A DNA stretch of 64,000 nucleotides from Companilactobacillus sp. (GTDB lineage: Bacteria; Bacillota; Bacilli; Lactobacillales; Lactobacillaceae), in assembly GCF_022484265.1 (NCBI RefSeq), contig NZ_JAKVLR010000001.1:620001-684000 (forward strand), in the 5' to 3' direction. The position numbers and the translations under genes were made by a program. Each line of letters begins with the position of its first letter. Positions within the stretch are counted from its first letter, which is position 1. The notes under the pieces are model-generated. The model saw only the letters and a program-made list of their open reading frames with translations. It ran no database searches and was not told the origin of the DNA. Of this stretch, positions 62,736 to 64,000 are shown one piece after another.

Positions 62736-63503
62736 CTAATCAGTCTTTGGTGCTAAAGCTCGGTTAGATTTAATACCATTAACTGGGGCGCTGTACAGTG
62801 ACGTCAATTGACTGGTCGTCACGGCAGAACTAATTTTAGTTGCTCCAGAAAACAATTCAGAAACTGAACTAATTTTTTCATTAGGTTGATAAGTCGATGG
62901 ATATTGCGCACTCAATCCAACTTGATTGGAATAATTTGCATAAGCTTTCATCGCATCATAGTTATTCCCTACTTCAGCTGTGGTGGATCCAAAATCTTGT
63001 GCATAATAGATATATCCATTCGAAGGATTTATCGAAACGCCGATCCCAACATGTTTAAAAAACGGATTCAGCATATTCTTACGATGTCCAAAAGTTGCCA
63101 CACCATCATCGTCGTATAAATTCGAAATAATTTGTTGTGCAATCTCTTTAGGATCAGTGATCGAAGAATTGTACCAATAACCAATATTTTCACCTGCAAC
63201 CGCTGTAAATGGTGCACCGGATAAATAATTATATCCTGAATGTTCATCCAAACGATTGATATTAGCCAAATGGTTAGCTCGGTTTTGAGACATATTAGTT
63301 AGGACAGAAACGCCGCTCGCATTGCCGAGATCATTTTGTTTACGCAAGTCATTTAACTCGACCAAAATACTTTTGGCGATGGCCTCACTTTGACTGTTAG
63401 TCACAGCTTGAACATCTTGAGTTCGATCAAATTGAAGAAGCATTAATGGAACCATGAACAACATTGTAAAAAATACGATCAATGCTTTATTTTTTTGCTT
63501 CAT
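62736..63503 (-). CDS. Secreted CAP/SCP-domain protein, truncated by a TAG
   Basis: 255 residues: signal peptide (KALIVFFTMLFMVPLMLLQF, cleavage near VQA-VT) and a CAP domain (about 45-180) with ILVELNDLRKQNDLG, NRANHLANINRLDEHSGYNY, AGENIGYWYNSSITDP, and GHRKNMLNPFFKHVGIGVSI. Bacterial CAP proteins are of unclear function and usually wall-associated. The Ser/Thr-rich end would lead into a SLAP-like tail but a TAG stops it; the protein may be released instead of held at the wall. Confidence 0.85.
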   Translation of the reverse strand: MKQKNKALIVFFTMLFMVPLMLLQFDRTQDVQAVTNSQSEAIAKSILVELNDLRKQNDLGNASGVSVLTNMSQNRANHLANINRLDEHSGYNYLSGAPFTAVAGENIGYWYNSSITDPKEIAQQIISNLYDDDGVATFGHRKNMLNPFFKHVGIGVSINPSNGYIYYAQDFGSTTAEVGNNYDAMKAYANYSNQVGLSAQYPSTYQPNEKISSVSELFSGATKISSAVTTSQLTSLYSAPVNGIKSNRALAPKTD

Positions 63504-63572
63504 TTACCTATCTCCCGAATATGTTTGATAGCTAAATTTTAACATTACAGTGATTCATTTAAAAACTTTGAA

Positions 63573-64000
63573 TTAACGACGGTTGCGTCTTTGAAGTTTG
63601 AAGTTCCAAATAAGGAGTCCGATGATAAGCAAAGCAATCAAAATTGCAGCTAAGATAAATAGTGTGTAGTTAGGTTTCTTTGCGGTAGCTACCTTATTCA
63701 ATCCTTTAGCATTCTTTCTTGTAACCGTGAAGTTCTTAGTGAAGTTCCAAGTTTTAATACCGTTGTCACCACTGACATTGACACGCATTGTGTATTTGCC
63801 TGGTTTCAATGATTGATTAGGATAATTTACCGGAAATTCGAAGTTGCTGTTAGGTGCAAATTGTAAATTCTTCTTCGACAATTGTAGAACTTTCTTTGTG
63901 CTACCTTGAGGTGTTACATACGAATTAATTGATGCTTGATTGATCAATGTAGGAGAAGTATTTTCTAGGTCAGCAGCAACATCAGGACCATTGTTATAAG
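63573..64000 (-). CDS. WxL-partner protein (DUF916/DUF3324), C-terminal part, runs off window
   Basis: The frame is open from the window edge to 63573. It holds the end of the DUF3324 (host/WxL-binding) domain (LQFAPNSNFEFPVNYPNQSL; KPGKYTMRVNVSGDNGIKTW), a basic linker, one membrane helix (YTLFILAAILIALLIIGLLI) and the tail LQRRNRR. Such proteins work with WxL surface proteins in operons of lactobacilli and enterococci. The upstream domains and start lie outside the window; a TTG at 63947 is internal, not a start. Confidence 0.88.
   Translation of the reverse strand, partial: YNNGPDVAADLENTSPTLINQASINSYVTPQGSTKKVLQLSKKNLQFAPNSNFEFPVNYPNQSLKPGKYTMRVNVSGDNGIKTWNFTKNFTVTRKNAKGLNKVATAKKPNYTLFILAAILIALLIIGLLIWNFKLQRRNRR

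Noticed and set aside
1..64000. CRISPR array, prophage block, rRNA operon or replication origin
   Set aside because: No regularly spaced repeats, no structural phage genes, no rRNA sequence and no dnaA-box cluster were seen.

Overview
The window looks like a chromosomal segment of a low-GC lactic acid bacterium of the family Lactobacillaceae. Evidence: strong GGAGG-type ribosome sites, intrinsic terminators after almost every unit, a DUF916/DUF3324-type WxL-partner protein at the right edge, cre sites and AraR boxes of the Firmicutes type, and many proteins typical of lactobacilli (PepD dipeptidase, LtrA, TVP38, VIT1, CAP/SLAP proteins). The overall feel is Companilactobacillus, but that is an impression and not shown by any marker here. 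No rRNA, CRISPR array, intact prophage or replication origin is visible; there is one tRNA (Gln, CTG).

Layout. 1-8.0 kb is an accessory, decaying zone: an IS110-family recombinase gene running off the left edge, inserted into an IS3-family copy; an empty AT-rich stretch; a leaderless peptidoglycan-binding/DUF1906 protein; a secreted SH3/SLAP-like protein; and a complete but inactivated IS3-family element with inverted repeats and a 3-bp target duplication. 8-13 kb holds a YraQ-type permease, a MetE-like methyltransferase gene split by one in-frame TGA, a YedF/DsrE-like protein, TVP38, and small proteins. 13-17.8 kb has two glycosyltransferase genes (the first damaged), small peptides and a secreted serine hydrolase. 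18-30.7 kb is mostly housekeeping: lemA-htpX, a NEAT protein, a membrane nuclease, glyA, a YjeM-like transporter, pepD, tRNA-Gln, a TM2 protein with an Asn-rich tail, a DJ-1 protein and a Cof phosphatase. 30.8-41.3 kb has LtrA, two acetyltransferases, a DNPH1-like hydrolase, a MacAB-like ABC exporter, a nitroreductase divergent from a CzrA-like sensor and its CDF transporter, and a MerR gene beside an aldo/keto reductase with a MerR-type promoter. 41.3-51.7 kb has a DUF2252-ppk operon, a hairpin-rich GC-rich intergenic region, a MarR-GNAT-B3/4 operon, an old-yellow-enzyme gene with a duplicated remnant, and a membrane metalloprotease. 51.7-60.1 kb is the L-arabinose locus (transporter, araB, araD, araA, araR) plus a LacI regulator and an orphan PTS IIA. 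60.2-64 kb ends with a VOC protein, a TetR regulator, a VIT1 transporter, a CAP-domain protein with a broken SLAP tail, and the C-terminus of a WxL-partner protein.

How the genes work together. Arabinose use is the clearest system: import, isomerisation to ribulose, phosphorylation and epimerisation to xylulose-5-phosphate, repressed by AraR (two boxes at each promoter) and by carbon catabolite control through a cre site. Metal handling is served by the CzrA-CDF pair, the NEAT protein and VIT1. Several regulator-target pairs can be read from DNA: MerR with the aldo/keto reductase, MarR with its own operon, CzrA with its own and perhaps the nitroreductase promoter.

The most interesting loose ends are the structured non-coding DNA beside the IS110 gene (bridge-RNA candidate), two GC-rich structured intergenic elements (44.9-45.3 kb and 57.3-57.4 kb), the TGA codon in the MetE-like gene beside a YedF-like gene, several short peptides not usually annotated, and the pairing of polyphosphate kinase with a kinase-fold DUF2252 protein.
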